Below, one piece after another: positions 55,060-64,000 of a stretch of DNA of 64,000 nucleotides (positions are counted from its first letter, which is position 1; the number at the start of each line of letters is the position of its first letter). Position numbers and translations under genes: made by a program. Location of the stretch: positions 144,502 to 208,501 of the forward strand of contig NZ_JAALDL010000007.1 of the NCBI RefSeq assembly GCF_011045095.1, in the 5' to 3' direction. This DNA comes from Grimontia sedimenti (GTDB taxonomy: Bacteria > Pseudomonadota > Gammaproteobacteria > Enterobacterales > Vibrionaceae). Under the pieces are notes generated by a model. The model saw only the letters and a list, made by a program, of their open reading frames with translations. It was not told the origin of the DNA and did not search any database.

Positions 55060-55277
55060 TATTTGCTCTCCATTGCCTTTTGTTCCTTGGGTCTATTTAC
55101 CCTACCACCGGATAGGGCTGGCTAAAATCTCAACGTTGAATAAACCCAAGCATCATCAAGCAAAAGTCCTTCACCCGGCCGAAAAGAGGTGCTTGAAACT
55201 CAAACAAACGTTGACAATAACATTACAAACATTTATCAATAGAGGGCAATTTTTGCTCAGCACAGTTTGTGCTCTGC
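55060..55277. promoter_or_regulatory. Aminotransferase-lysC divergent region with lysC promoter
   Basis: On the plus strand TTGACA (55211-55216) and TATCAA (55234-55239) are 17 nt apart, a good sigma70 promoter for the lysC leader, with a start near 55246. A small hairpin AGCACA/TGTGCT follows at about 55259-55272, before the riboswitch. No gene is seen here. Confidence 0.6.
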
Positions 55278-55455
55278 AGAGACAGAAGAGGCGCGTCTAC
55301 CAGGTAGTCGAATTGCGGAGCCCCAACTCCAATGCAATCCGATGAGGGGGTAAGACGCCGAGGCAATACCAGACCTTGGGGGCTGGGTTGTCGGTCTAGA
55401 AGGTTGAATCCTTCGGATTGTCATCTCAACGGAGATGGAGCGCTTCTGGAGAAAT
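55278..55455 (+). ncRNA. Lysine riboswitch (L box) of lysC
   Basis: The tract has the L-box core in order: CAGAAGAGGCGCG at 55283, GGAGCCCCAACTCC, CCGATGAGGGGGTAAGACGCCGAGG, GGGGGCTGGGTTGTCGG, GGTTGAATCC, GGATTGTCATC, and GGAGCGCTTCTGG closing helix P1 (CAGAAG with CTTCTG). It closely follows the E. coli lysC riboswitch. It binds lysine and turns lysC down. About 100 nt lie between P1 and the lysC start with no clear terminator T-run, so control may be at translation (the ribosome-binding site GGGAGGTGAAGGG) as in E. coli. Confidence 0.93.
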
Positions 55456-55555
55456 ACCCTTTCTTCCTGCCCGCTCGCACCCTCTATCTGTCTCCCAACT
55501 TATTACTTTGTTTATTCAGGATTACTCCATTCGCGATTATGGGAGGTGAAGGGAA

Positions 55556-56905
55556 GTGAACGCATTAAATGTCGCAAAATTTGGCGGCACGAGTGTAGCC
55601 GACTACACAGCTATGTCTAACTGTGCAGCGGTGATTAAAGGGAATTTGAGCACTCGACTGGTAGTGATTAGCGCTTGTTCTGGCGTGACAAATCTACTGG
55701 TTGAACTGGCAAATGGTGTTGCCAATGACAGGCAGCAGGAAGTGCTGACAAAACTGCACGATATTCATTTCAGCATTCTGAAACAGCTTCCGGAAGCACC
55801 GGCAGTTGCATCAGGTGTGAATGCAATTCTCGATGAAGTAGCAACACTCTCTGCGGCGGCAGAAACTTCACCTTCAGATAAAATTACTGACGCCCTCGTT
55901 GCTTGTGGCGAGTTGATGTCGACCCATATTTTTACCCACCTGTTGAACGATAAAGGCATCAATGCTGTTCGCGCTGATGTCCGTGATGTGCTGAAAACCG
56001 ACAACGTGTTTGGTAAAGCCACCCCGGATTTGATTGAAACAGCGCACCACGCTGAAACTGTGCTCACGCCGTTGTTTGAAGACAAAGTTGTCGTGACGCA
56101 GGGCTTTATCGGCTCTGATGCACAAGGCAATACCACCACACTGGGGCGCGGTGGCAGTGATTACAGTGCGGCGCTTCTGGCAGAAGCCGTAAAAGCAACG
56201 TCACTGGAAATCTGGACCGACGTTCCGGGTATCTACAGTACTGACCCTCGCGTCGCCCCGGCAGCTAGCCCTATCGATGAAATCAGCTTCAGTGAAGCGT
56301 CAGAGATGGCAAACTTCGGCGCGAAAATCCTACACCCAGCGACACTTATCCCGGCGATGCGTCAGGACATTCCTGTGTTCGTAGGCTCATCTAAAGCACC
56401 TGAACAAGGCGGTACCTGGATTCGTCATCAGGCAGAGAAGTCTCCGCTATTCCGTGCACTGGCACTGCGTTGCAACCAGACCATGGTGACGCTCACCAGT
56501 CTGAATATGTTCCATGCTTATGGCTTTTTGGCAGAAGTGTTCAACATTCTGGCTAAGCACAAAGTGTCGGTCGATCTCATCACCACGTCGGAGGTCAGTG
56601 TTTCTCTGACACTGGATCAAACCAACACCAAAGGTGGTGCGCCTAAATTGCCTGAAGCGGCAGAACAGGAGCTGGCTGCACTTTGTAAGGTAACCGTAGA
56701 GCAAGACATGTGTCTGGTCGCGCTCATTGGTAACCACATGAGCGAATCAAAAGGGGCAGCCGCCAAGATCTTCAGTGCACTGGAAGACTACAACCTACGT
56801 ATGATTTGTTATGGCGCAAGCAACCACAACCTCTGCTTCCTCACCAGCACGTCAGAATCTAAAGAAGTTGTCCGCGCGCTACACAAAGAGTTGTTCGAAG
56901 ATTAA
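55556..56905 (+). CDS. lysC: Lysine-sensitive aspartate kinase III
   Basis: This 449-residue protein starts with GTG after a strong GGGAGGTGAAGGG site. It has NVAKFGGTSVADYTAM at the N-terminus, the kinase motif TTLGRGGSDYSAALLAEA near residue 194, and C-terminal ACT domains for lysine feedback. Length equals E. coli LysC (449). It phosphorylates aspartate, the first step to lysine, threonine and methionine. Expression is under the lysine riboswitch upstream. Confidence 0.97.
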   Translation: MNALNVAKFGGTSVADYTAMSNCAAVIKGNLSTRLVVISACSGVTNLLVELANGVANDRQQEVLTKLHDIHFSILKQLPEAPAVASGVNAILDEVATLSAAAETSPSDKITDALVACGELMSTHIFTHLLNDKGINAVRADVRDVLKTDNVFGKATPDLIETAHHAETVLTPLFEDKVVVTQGFIGSDAQGNTTTLGRGGSDYSAALLAEAVKATSLEIWTDVPGIYSTDPRVAPAASPIDEISFSEASEMANFGAKILHPATLIPAMRQDIPVFVGSSKAPEQGGTWIRHQAEKSPLFRALALRCNQTMVTLTSLNMFHAYGFLAEVFNILAKHKVSVDLITTSEVSVSLTLDQTNTKGGAPKLPEAAEQELAALCKVTVEQDMCLVALIGNHMSESKGAAAKIFSALEDYNLRMICYGASNHNLCFLTSTSESKEVVRALHKELFED

Positions 56906-56924
56906 TTTATTCTTCTGTGGATAC

Positions 56925-56953
56925 AAAAATGGCGCTCACTGAGCGCCATTTTT
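56925..56953. terminator. Bidirectional terminator between lysC and metH
   Basis: AAAAATGGCGCTCACTGAGCGCCATTTTT is a strong hairpin with A/T tails, between the convergent lysC and metH genes. Confidence 0.92.
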
Positions 56954-56972
56954 CTTTTTAATTTCCCAAAAA

Positions 56973-59900
56973 TTAACCGTTGAGGTTTGGCCCCAACCAC
57001 TTCTCTGCTTCGATCAAATCCCAGCCCTTGCGATCAGCATAGCTGTCACGCTGATCTTCCTGGATCTGAGCAACGGCAAAGTAGCGCGAATCAGGATGCG
57101 AGAAGTACCAGCCAGATACCGATGCACCCGGCCACATAGCGTAACTGGTGGTCAGCGACATACCGATGGTCTCTTCCACATTGAGAAGCTCCCACAAGGT
57201 GCCTTTCTCCGTGTGTTCAGGACAGGCCGGATAGCCCGGAGCGGGACGGATACCCTGATATTTCTCACGGATCAGGTCATCGTTCGACAGGTTCTCGTCC
57301 GCAGCGTAACCCCAAATTTCCTTACGGACATGCGCATGCAGGTATTCTGCAAACGCTTCGGCCAAACGGTCTGCCACCGCCTGGATCATGATGGCGTTAT
57401 AGTCATCGCCCTGCGCTTTATATTCGTCCGCAAGCTCACGTTCACCAATACCGCCTGTTACTGCAAACGCGCCAATCCAATCTTTCTTACCGCTCTCTTT
57501 TGGCGCAATGTAGTCAGACAGGCAATAGTTGAAGCCTTTCGGTTTCTCCGTTTGCTGACGAAGGTTATGCAGCACCTTGGCAACCTCGGTACGTGATTCA
57601 TCGGTGTAGACTTCAATGTCATCACCCACACTTGCTGCCGGGAACAGGGCACACATACCACTGGCTTTCATCAGGCCTTCGCGTTCAACGCGATCCAGCA
57701 GATCGTTAGCATCTTTGAACAAGCGCTTCGCTTCTTCCCCAACTTCTTCGTGCTCAAGAATGGTCGGGTACTTGCCCACCAATGACCAGGTCATAAAGAA
57801 CGGTGTCCAGTCGATGTAGTTACGAAGAGTCGCCACGTCAAAGTCTTCAAACACATGAACACCCGGTTTCGCTGGCGCTGGCGGTGTGTAGCTTTCCCAG
57901 TCGATAGCGACTTTATTCTCGCGTGCCTTTTCAAGCGTGACTGGCTTGGTACGTGGGCGCTTACGTGCGTGCTGCTCACGCACTACCTCGTAATCCGCCT
58001 GAAGCTTCTCAACAAACGCAGGCTTGAGATTCTCAGACAACAGCGACGAACACACACCCACCGCGCGTGATGCGTTATTCACATACACCACGGGTTGATT
58101 GTAGTTTTGCTCAATCTTCACCGCTGTGTGGGCTTTGGAGGTCGTTGCACCGCCAATCAGTAGCGGCAAGTCGAAGCCCAGACGCTCCATCTCTTTCGCG
58201 ACATGAACCATTTCATCAAGCGATGGCGTGATAAGACCGGACAAACCAATAATATCAACGTTCTCTTCTTTGGCGACTTTGAGAATTTTCTCGCAAGGCA
58301 CCATCACGCCGAGGTCGATGATTTCGTAGTTATTACATTGGAGTACAACGCCAACGATGTTCTTACCGATATCGTGAACATCACCTTTTACCGTTGCCAG
58401 CAGGATCTTACCGTTAGTGGAGCCTGCCTGTTTTTCAGCGTTGATAAAAGGCTCAAGGTGCGCCACCGCCTGTTTCATTACGCGGGCTGATTTCACGACC
58501 TGAGGCAGGAACATTTTACCCTCACCGAAGAGATCACCGACGACGTTCATACCATCCATCAGTGGCCCTTCGATCACTTCAAGCGGTTTGGATGCATTAA
58601 CGCGAGCTTCTTCTGTGTCTTCAACGATGAACTCGGTAATACCTTTCACCAGAGCATGCTCAAGACGTTTCTCTACCGCCCAGGTTCGCCACTCCAGCGC
58701 AGAAGCATCTTCTTCTTTGCCGACACCTTTATTCGCGTATTCCGCTGCGATATCAAGAAGGCGCTCTGTACTGTCGTCACGACGGTTCAGTACTACATCT
58801 TCCACCGCTTCACGCAGTTTCTCGGGGACATTATCGTAGATCTCAAGCTGACCGGCATTCACGATGCCCATGTCCATGCCGTTCTTGAAACAGTGATAAA
58901 GGAACACAGCGTGAATAGCTTCGCGCACATAGTTGTTGCCACGGAACGAGAAGGAGACGTTCGACACACCGCCTGAAATCATCGCATACGGCAGATCGCG
59001 TTTGATGTCTGCAACCGCATCGATAAAGTCGACGGCATAGTTGTTGTGCTCTTCAATACCGGTTGCGACAGCAAAGATATTCGGGTCAAAGATGATGTCT
59101 TCCGGTGGGAAGCCAACTTCGTCCACCAGAATGCGGTAGGCATTGGTACAGATTTCGAGTTTGCGCTCACGGGTCTCTGCCTGACCGACTTCATCGAAGG
59201 CCATAACAATAACGGCAGCACCATAGCGACGAATCAGCTTCGCCTGCTCAACGAACTTCTCTTTACCTTCTTTGAGCGAGATGGAGTTAACGATGCCCTT
59301 ACCCTGAATACACTTCAGGCCAGCTTCAATCACTTCCCACTTGGAAGAGTCGACCATGATCGGCACTTTGGAGATCTCAGGCTCAGAAGCACAGAGGTTC
59401 AGGAAGCGAACCATACAGGCTTCGGCATCCAACATGCCTTCATCCATGTTGATATCGATGATCTGGGCGCCGTTCTCTACCTGCTGGCGTGCCACTTCCA
59501 AGGCTTCATCGTACTGCTCTTCTTTGATCAGACGCTTGAAGCGCGCAGAACCTGTCACGTTGGTGCGCTCACCAACGTTGATGAACAGGGTTTCTTTTTC
59601 AATGGTCAGTGGCTCAAGGCCTGACAGGCGACACGCTACTTGAAGATCTGGTAATACACGGGGCTTAACCGCCTTGGTCGCCTCATACATGTGGCGAATG
59701 TGCTCTGGTGTCGTACCACAACAGCCACCAATCATGTTCAGGAAGCCACTTTCCGCCCACTCTTTCACATGAGCAGCCATGTCTTCCGGGGACAAGTCAT
59801 ATTCACCGAAGGCATTCGGAAGGCCGGCATTCGGGTGCGCAGAAACAAAGGTTTCAGAGATGCGTGACAACTCTTCCACGTAAGGGCGCAGTTCATCAGG

Positions 59901-60647
59901 GCCCAACGCACAGTTCAGACCAAAGGAAATCGGTTTGACGTGACGTAGGGAGTTATAGAAAGCCTCTGTCGTTTGGCCTGACAAAGTACGGCCTGATGCA
60001 TCAGTGATCGTGCCGGAAATCATCACTGGCAGTTGAGTGCCCATTTCTTCGAAAACGCTCTCAACCGCAAAAGCACAGGCTTTGGCGTTCAGAGTGTCAA
60101 AGATGGTTTCAATCAGAATAAGATCAGCACCGCCATTGATAAGCGCGCGGGTAGACTCAGAGTACGCCGTTACCAGCTCATCAAAGCTGACATTACGGTA
60201 ACCGGGATCGTTAACGTCGGGAGAAATCGAACAGGTGCGGTTGGTTGGACCCAATACGCCAGCGACAAAGCGCGGCTTATCCGGATTTTTCGCTGTCCAT
60301 TCATCAGCGACTTCACGTGCCAACTTGGCTGCCGCAAAGTTAATTTCCTCACTCAGGCTTTCCATCTCATAGTCAGCCATGGCGATAGTGGTCGCGTTAA
60401 AGGTATTGGTTTCCAGGATATCCGCGCCTGCTTCAAGATATTCTGCGTGGATATCTTTAATCATCTGGGGTTGCGTGAGTACCAAAAGGTCGTTGTTGCC
60501 TTTAAGGTCGCAATGCCAATCAGCAAATCGTTCACCGCGGTAATCACCTTCTTCGAGCTTATAGCCCTGAATCATGGTGCCCATGCCACCATCAATGATC
60601 AGAATGCGTTCCTCTAACAGTTTTTCCAGTGTTTCCTTACTACTCAC
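56973..60647 (-). CDS. metH: Cobalamin-dependent methionine synthase
   Basis: This 1,224-residue protein starts at GTG with AGGA upstream. Domains in order: homocysteine methyltransferase (about 1-325, [15 protein letters not shown]; zinc Cys in [11 protein letters not shown]), pterin-binding domain (about 355-620), cobalamin-binding domain with DVHDIGKNI near 755 and LSGLITPS, and the C-terminal SAM-activation domain (about 900-1224) with [12 protein letters not shown]. Length matches E. coli (1227). It moves the methyl group of 5-methyltetrahydrofolate to homocysteine. A MetJ box lies upstream. Confidence 0.98.
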   Translation of the reverse strand: MSSKETLEKLLEERILIIDGGMGTMIQGYKLEEGDYRGERFADWHCDLKGNNDLLVLTQPQMIKDIHAEYLEAGADILETNTFNATTIAMADYEMESLSEEINFAAAKLAREVADEWTAKNPDKPRFVAGVLGPTNRTCSISPDVNDPGYRNVSFDELVTAYSESTRALINGGADLILIETIFDTLNAKACAFAVESVFEEMGTQLPVMISGTITDASGRTLSGQTTEAFYNSLRHVKPISFGLNCALGPDELRPYVEELSRISETFVSAHPNAGLPNAFGEYDLSPEDMAAHVKEWAESGFLNMIGGCCGTTPEHIRHMYEATKAVKPRVLPDLQVACRLSGLEPLTIEKETLFINVGERTNVTGSARFKRLIKEEQYDEALEVARQQVENGAQIIDINMDEGMLDAEACMVRFLNLCASEPEISKVPIMVDSSKWEVIEAGLKCIQGKGIVNSISLKEGKEKFVEQAKLIRRYGAAVIVMAFDEVGQAETRERKLEICTNAYRILVDEVGFPPEDIIFDPNIFAVATGIEEHNNYAVDFIDAVADIKRDLPYAMISGGVSNVSFSFRGNNYVREAIHAVFLYHCFKNGMDMGIVNAGQLEIYDNVPEKLREAVEDVVLNRRDDSTERLLDIAAEYANKGVGKEEDASALEWRTWAVEKRLEHALVKGITEFIVEDTEEARVNASKPLEVIEGPLMDGMNVVGDLFGEGKMFLPQVVKSARVMKQAVAHLEPFINAEKQAGSTNGKILLATVKGDVHDIGKNIVGVVLQCNNYEIIDLGVMVPCEKILKVAKEENVDIIGLSGLITPSLDEMVHVAKEMERLGFDLPLLIGGATTSKAHTAVKIEQNYNQPVVYVNNASRAVGVCSSLLSENLKPAFVEKLQADYEVVREQHARKRPRTKPVTLEKARENKVAIDWESYTPPAPAKPGVHVFEDFDVATLRNYIDWTPFFMTWSLVGKYPTILEHEEVGEEAKRLFKDANDLLDRVEREGLMKASGMCALFPAASVGDDIEVYTDESRTEVAKVLHNLRQQTEKPKGFNYCLSDYIAPKESGKKDWIGAFAVTGGIGERELADEYKAQGDDYNAIMIQAVADRLAEAFAEYLHAHVRKEIWGYAADENLSNDDLIREKYQGIRPAPGYPACPEHTEKGTLWELLNVEETIGMSLTTSYAMWPGASVSGWYFSHPDSRYFAVAQIQEDQRDSYADRKGWDLIEAEKWLGPNLNG

Positions 60648-60701
60648 AACCGCAGATCCTTCTTATATTTCTCGCTATTCGCATAGTATCACAGACCAAA
60701 T

Positions 60702-60717
60702 GGAAATCTAGACGTCT
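60702..60717 (-). promoter_or_regulatory. MetJ box upstream of metH
   Basis: AGACGTCT at 60710-60717 is a perfect met box, with a weaker flanking unit GGAAATCT (5 of 8) at 60702-60709. It lies 55-70 bp before the metH start. MetJ with S-adenosylmethionine represses methionine genes at such tandem boxes. The gene order also allows action on the divergent antiporter gene, but metH is the likely target. Confidence 0.65.
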
Positions 60718-60841
60718 AATTAACCTCAACTAAACCTTAACCTCTCTGCTGACACACATTTGTTGTAGTTTTCTGCGCCGCTTGGATTTATATTTCGTTA
60801 CAACTTTCCGAATCATAATCTCAGCCTACACGGGGTCATCA

Positions 60842-62176
60842 ATGACCGTCTACACAACGCTCTGCTTTCTCGCTGCGGCAGCCATGCTGATTGCCTTTAT
60901 CAATAGCAAAATTGGCCAAATGCAGACAACTATCGCTATCACTGCCGGTGCCCTTATCCTCTCACTTGGGATCGTTATCTCGGGACACAACAATTGGTTT
61001 GATTTAAAAGACCTTGCTGCCGAGACCCTCAATGAAATTCACTTCGATGATTTCTTACTGAAAGGCGTGTTGGGCTTCTTACTTTTCGCTGGCGGCCTGG
61101 GAGTAAAACTGCCCAACCTAAAAGATCAGAAATGGGAAATTACGGTGCTGGCACTAGGAGCGACACTCGTTTCTACCTTCTTTATTGGTGGTGTCGCCTG
61201 GCTCTTCTTCCAGCTCATCGGCATTCCGTTCGATTTTATCTACTGCCTGCTGTTTGGTGCCCTGATTTCTCCTACAGACCCTATCGCTGTTCTTGCCATT
61301 GTTAAAAAGCTCAATGCGCCGAAGCGTATCTCGACGCAGATTGAGGGCGAGTCCCTTTTCAATGATGGTTTTGGTCTGGTGATTTTTATCACCCTGTTCA
61401 CTGTCGCATTCGGCACTGAAACTCCAACCGTAATGGGCGTCGTTGAGCTCTTCTTGCATGAAGCGATTGGCGGCATCGTGTATGGCTTCTTACTTGGCTT
61501 GTTGTTCCATTACCTGATTTGTCATACCGACGACCACTCAATGGAGTTATTACTGACCTTAGGCATACCAACAGCAGGCTATGTGTTTGCCAGCCTGATT
61601 GGCGTTTCTGGGCCGCTCGCCATGGTCGTGGCTGGTATCATGATTGGTAACTGGACGCGCTACATCGGCTTCTCAAAGGAAAGTGAAGATCACTTGGACC
61701 ATTTCTGGGAGTTAGTCGATGAATTCCTCAATGGTGTGCTCTTCCTGCTAATCGGTCTAAGCATGCTGACATTCAGCTTCCATAAGGAAGACTGGATCAT
61801 CATGGCATTCGCTGTGCCGCTGGTGCTGGTATCGCGCTATCTCAGCGTCCGTCTTTGCTATGTTGGTTTTAACCGTTACCGGGACTACAACCCTTACTCA
61901 GTGAGAATTCTAACCTGGGGAGGATTGCGTGGAGGCCTTGCGATAGCAATGGCGATGGCTGTTCCTGCCGGTTATATGGTGCTGCCAGAAAAGAATATTG
62001 ATGTAAGGGAAATCATTCTGGTGATGACTTATGCCGTGGTGGTCTTCTCTATTCTGGTTCAGGGCTCAACCATCACCAAGATGATAGAGAAATCCAAAGT
62101 TGCTGAGCGGGATATGGAGATCAAACCTAGCAGTTATCAAAATACCGAACCAAGAACAGAAGTCACTCAGGACTAA
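60842..62176 (+). CDS. NhaP-type Na+(K+)/H+ antiporter (CPA1 family)
   Basis: The ATG at 60842 follows GGGGTCATCA; an in-frame upstream ATG at 60782 would add 20 residues. The protein has 444 residues, about twelve membrane helices, and the CPA1 motifs FGALISPTDPIAVLAIV near residue 139 (with the key TDP) and QIEGESLFNDGFGLVIF near 163. It exchanges Na+ or K+ for protons across the inner membrane and would help salt and pH balance in a marine host. Exact ion choice is not clear from sequence. Confidence 0.92.
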   Translation: MTVYTTLCFLAAAAMLIAFINSKIGQMQTTIAITAGALILSLGIVISGHNNWFDLKDLAAETLNEIHFDDFLLKGVLGFLLFAGGLGVKLPNLKDQKWEITVLALGATLVSTFFIGGVAWLFFQLIGIPFDFIYCLLFGALISPTDPIAVLAIVKKLNAPKRISTQIEGESLFNDGFGLVIFITLFTVAFGTETPTVMGVVELFLHEAIGGIVYGFLLGLLFHYLICHTDDHSMELLLTLGIPTAGYVFASLIGVSGPLAMVVAGIMIGNWTRYIGFSKESEDHLDHFWELVDEFLNGVLFLLIGLSMLTFSFHKEDWIIMAFAVPLVLVSRYLSVRLCYVGFNRYRDYNPYSVRILTWGGLRGGLAIAMAMAVPAGYMVLPEKNIDVREIILVMTYAVVVFSILVQGSTITKMIEKSKVAERDMEIKPSSYQNTEPRTEVTQD

Positions 62177-62188
62177 ACCTCAAAAACC

Positions 62189-62216
62189 AAAAAAGCCTGC
62201 AATCGCAGGCTTTTTT
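62189..62216. terminator. Bidirectional terminator
   Basis: AAAAAAGCCTGC-AAT-CGCAGGCTTTTTT sits between the converging antiporter and metA genes, with A/T runs serving both strands. Confidence 0.92.
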
Positions 62217-62217
62217 A

Positions 62218-63174
62218 TTACTCATCATCGTCGTCTTTGGTAAACGCTGACTCTGAGAAATGATCGAGGTCGTAAGGCGTTTGCTGGTAAACACAGTAGT
62301 TAAGCCAGTTGGCAAAAAGCATGTGCCCATGGCTTCGCCAGCTTACATAGGGTTCTTGTGTTGGATCGTCATCCGGATAGTAATTAGATGGCACGGCAGG
62401 CTCCATACCTTCACCTACATCGCGCACATATTCATTATGTAGCGTATGAGAGTCATACTCTGGATGCCCGGTGACAAACACATTTCGTTTGTCTTTGGTT
62501 GCCGCTAGGTAAGTGCCGGCAGTCGCGGACGTTGCCAGGATATCGAGATCGGTATGCTCAGCAAGAAACTCAGGTGAAAAGTCCGCATAGCGGGAATGTG
62601 GCGCAAGGAAAGAGTCATCAAAGCCACGAAGTATAGGGTTCTTACTGTGCTCTTTATGGGTTTTATGCCAGTACACCCCGGATAGCTTTTCCTTGCGCGT
62701 TTTCTTTGGCAAATCATAAAGCAGCTTCAGGCCTGCCTGTGCCGCCCAACACACATAAAGCGTCGATGTCACATGGTCTTTCGCCCAATTCATGATGTCC
62801 TGCAAGTGCTCCCAGTAAATCACGTCTTCAAACTGCACCAGACCCAAAGGTGCGCCTGTCACGATCAATCCATCGAAGTTACGCTCACGGATACCCTGAA
62901 ACTGCCTGTAGAAGGTATCCAAGTGCTCGGTAGGAGTGTTCTTACTCGGTCTGTCATCAATACGCAGCAATTCAACATCAACCTGAAGGGGGCTGTTAGA
63001 GAGCAAACGCATAAACTGCGTTTCTGTTTCAATCTTCTTAGGCATCAGATTGAGAAGTAGTACTTTCAGGGGACGGATGTTCTGACTTTCTGCGCGGGTC
63101 TCCGACATCACGAAGATGTTTTCCTGACGCAGGGTGCTGGCCGCCGGTAACTGATCAGGAATTTTAATCGGCAT
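62218..63174 (-). CDS. metA: Homoserine O-succinyltransferase
   Basis: This 318-residue protein starts [20 protein letters not shown] and has the glutamine-amidotransferase-like core with [15 protein letters not shown] (catalytic Cys), [12 protein letters not shown], and FVTGHPEYD (catalytic His and Glu). The acyl donor is probably succinyl-CoA as in Enterobacteriaceae and Vibrio, but acetyl-CoA users look alike. It activates homoserine in methionine synthesis. GAGGGAG lies upstream of the ATG, next to tandem MetJ boxes. Confidence 0.96.
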   Translation of the reverse strand: MPIKIPDQLPAASTLRQENIFVMSETRAESQNIRPLKVLLLNLMPKKIETETQFMRLLSNSPLQVDVELLRIDDRPSKNTPTEHLDTFYRQFQGIRERNFDGLIVTGAPLGLVQFEDVIYWEHLQDIMNWAKDHVTSTLYVCWAAQAGLKLLYDLPKKTRKEKLSGVYWHKTHKEHSKNPILRGFDDSFLAPHSRYADFSPEFLAEHTDLDILATSATAGTYLAATKDKRNVFVTGHPEYDSHTLHNEYVRDVGEGMEPAVPSNYYPDDDPTQEPYVSWRSHGHMLFANWLNYCVYQQTPYDLDHFSESAFTKDDDDE

Positions 63175-63194
63175 CTTAAATCACTCCCTCGTTA

Positions 63195-63218
63195 AGATGT
63201 ATAGACGTCTAGAATTCC
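63195..63218 (-). promoter_or_regulatory. Tandem MetJ boxes upstream of metA
   Basis: Three consecutive 8-bp units on the plus strand read AGATGTAT, AGACGTCT and AGAATTCC: a perfect central met box with two partial flanking boxes, 20-44 bp before the metA start. This is the usual MetJ operator layout. Confidence 0.85.
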
Positions 63219-63284
63219 ATTAACCCTATAACATCCCCTTTAGGGGTTCAAGTACATTTGTGAGATTGATCAGAGGGCAGATAT

Positions 63285-63316
63285 GAAAAAACCCGCAGCG
63301 TTTCCGCTACGGGTTT
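63285..63316 (-). terminator. Terminator of the rrn operon
   Basis: On the minus strand AACCCGTAGCG-GAAA-CGCTGCGGGTT is followed by TTTTTC, just after the last 5S gene. Confidence 0.93.
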
Positions 63317-63323
63317 GAAGAGG

Positions 63324-63442
63324 CATCTGGCAATGTCCTACTCTCACATGGGGAGACCCCACACTACCATCGGCGCTGCAACGTTTCACTACTGAGTTCG
63401 GCATGGGATCAGGTGGGGCCATCGCGCTATGGTCGCCAGACA
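63324..63442 (-). rRNA. rrf: 5S ribosomal RNA, distal copy
   Basis: About 119 nt. The minus strand shows the conserved core CCATGCCGAACTCAGTAGTG and the 3' part GCGCCGATGGTAGTGTGGGG. Ends were set from the helix I pairing TGTCTGGC with GCCAGATG. It differs from the other copy at several bases, mainly in and near helix I. Confidence 0.95.
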
Positions 63443-63454
63443 AATTTTAAATTC

Positions 63455-63530
63455 TGGTGCTGATACCCAGATTTGAACTGGGGACCTCACCCTTACCAAG
63501 GGTGCGCTCTACCAACTGAGCTATATCAGC
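63455..63530 (-). tRNA. tRNA-Thr (GGT)
   Basis: A 76-nt cloverleaf with CCA encoded: acceptor GCTGATA/TATCAGC, D arm GCTC/GAGC, anticodon arm CACCC-TTGGTAA-GGGTG (anticodon GGT), T arm CCCAG/CTGGG. It lies between two 5S genes, as thrV does in E. coli rrnD. Confidence 0.97.
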
Positions 63531-63685
63531 AAACTTTCAGCCAAACAAAGTCTTACTCGAACTGCTTTGTTTAGAATATCTTGTGTTATGCGAAGCAGAT
63601 TTTGAACTGAGAAGCGCAGTGTGCGTTAGCACATGAGCACCGAAAGTATCCAAAGATGCAAGCAATAACCAAGATAGGCAAATAA

Positions 63686-63804
63686 AGCCTGGCGATGTCC
63701 TACTCTCACATGGGGAGACCCCACACTACCATCGGCGCTGTTGCGTTTCACTACTGAGTTCGGCATGGAGTCAGGTGGGTCCACAACGCTATGGTCGCCA
63801 AGCA
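63686..63804 (-). rRNA. rrf: 5S ribosomal RNA, proximal copy
   Basis: About 119 nt, upstream of tRNA-Thr in the transcript. It shares the CCATGCCGAACTCAGTAGTG core. Helix I here is TGCTTGGC against GCCAGGCT, and the body has GTTGTGGACCCACC where the distal copy has GCGATGGCCCCACC, so the two copies have diverged. Confidence 0.95.
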
Positions 63805-63929
63805 AATTCTTTTTTTACTTCCAGTTTTTCAAAAACTGAAGGCAAAAGTAATCAGGAAAGCTGTTTCTTGTTCTCGTTCTTACACATTCAACGTTCTATT
63901 TGAGTCCGTCAAAACCCCTTGGGTGTTGT

Positions 63930-64000
63930 ATGGTTAAGCCTCACGGGCAATTAGTATCAGTTAGCTCAACGCCTCGCAGCGCTTACACACCTGACCTATC
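63930..64000 (-). rRNA. rrl: 23S ribosomal RNA, 3' end (partial)
   Basis: The minus strand reads GATAGGTCAGGTGTGTAAGC onward to GTGAGGCTTAACCA, the conserved 3' end of 23S rRNA. The remainder lies beyond the window. The 3' end is placed at about 63930. Confidence 0.95.

Noticed and set aside
55332-55620. Short frames across the lysC leader
   Set aside because: They run through the lysine riboswitch, which accounts for the conservation.

Overview
The window is chromosomal DNA of a gammaproteobacterium of the family Vibrionaceae, at about 50% GC. The evidence is a complete MSHA pilus locus beside mreBCD/maf/rng, a csrD-msh-ssb-qstR neighbourhood, a galU-uvrA pair, a lysine-riboswitch lysC and an rrn operon ending 5S-tRNAThr-5S. 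Gene order and GC would suit Grimontia or Enterovibrio, but the genus is a guess.

Layout. 1-6.4 kb (minus strand): yhdP (3' part outside the window), rng, maf, mreD, mreC and mreB. mreC carries an apparent 1-nt deletion as the sequence stands. 6.5-23.9 kb (minus strand): the MSHA type IV pilus locus csrD/mshH-mshI-J-K-L-M-N-E-G-F-A-C-D-O-P-Q, with no mshB. 24-26.7 kb: a LysR regulator, a 162-bp MITE-like inverted repeat, ssb and a LuxR-type regulator that is very probably qstR.

26.8-48.2 kb (plus strand) is an accessory island. From memory of V. cholerae gene order, it lies between qstR and galU, which are neighbours there. It has two parts. The first holds two tandem 205-residue proteins made almost wholly of RTX calcium-binding repeats, followed by a type I secretion ABC transporter and its HlyD-type adaptor. 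The second is a tightly packed Wzx/Wzy-type exopolysaccharide operon: a sugar-1-phosphate transferase, a beta-barrel, a short Wza-like protein, a Wzc tyrosine kinase, a DHH phosphoesterase, CysD, CysN, a GT4 glycosyltransferase, a Wzy-like protein, a sulfotransferase, a second GT4, an SLC13/RCK_C anion permease and a Wzx flippase. Together these read as a self-contained sulfated-exopolysaccharide factory: sulfate uptake, activation to APS, sulfate transfer, and probable removal of the by-product pAp. APS kinase (cysC) must come from elsewhere. The RTX/T1SS part may supply Ca-binding matrix proteins. This island is the main candidate for an undescribed system.

48.3-53.9 kb: galU, uvrA (LexA box upstream) and a Wzy/PglL-like membrane protein. 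53.9-63.2 kb: a serine-pyruvate-type aminotransferase, lysC under a lysine riboswitch, metH, an NhaP-type antiporter and metA, with MetJ boxes at metA and metH. 63.28-64 kb (minus strand): the distal end of an rrn operon, with 23S 3' end, 5S, tRNA-Thr(GGT), a second 5S and a terminator.
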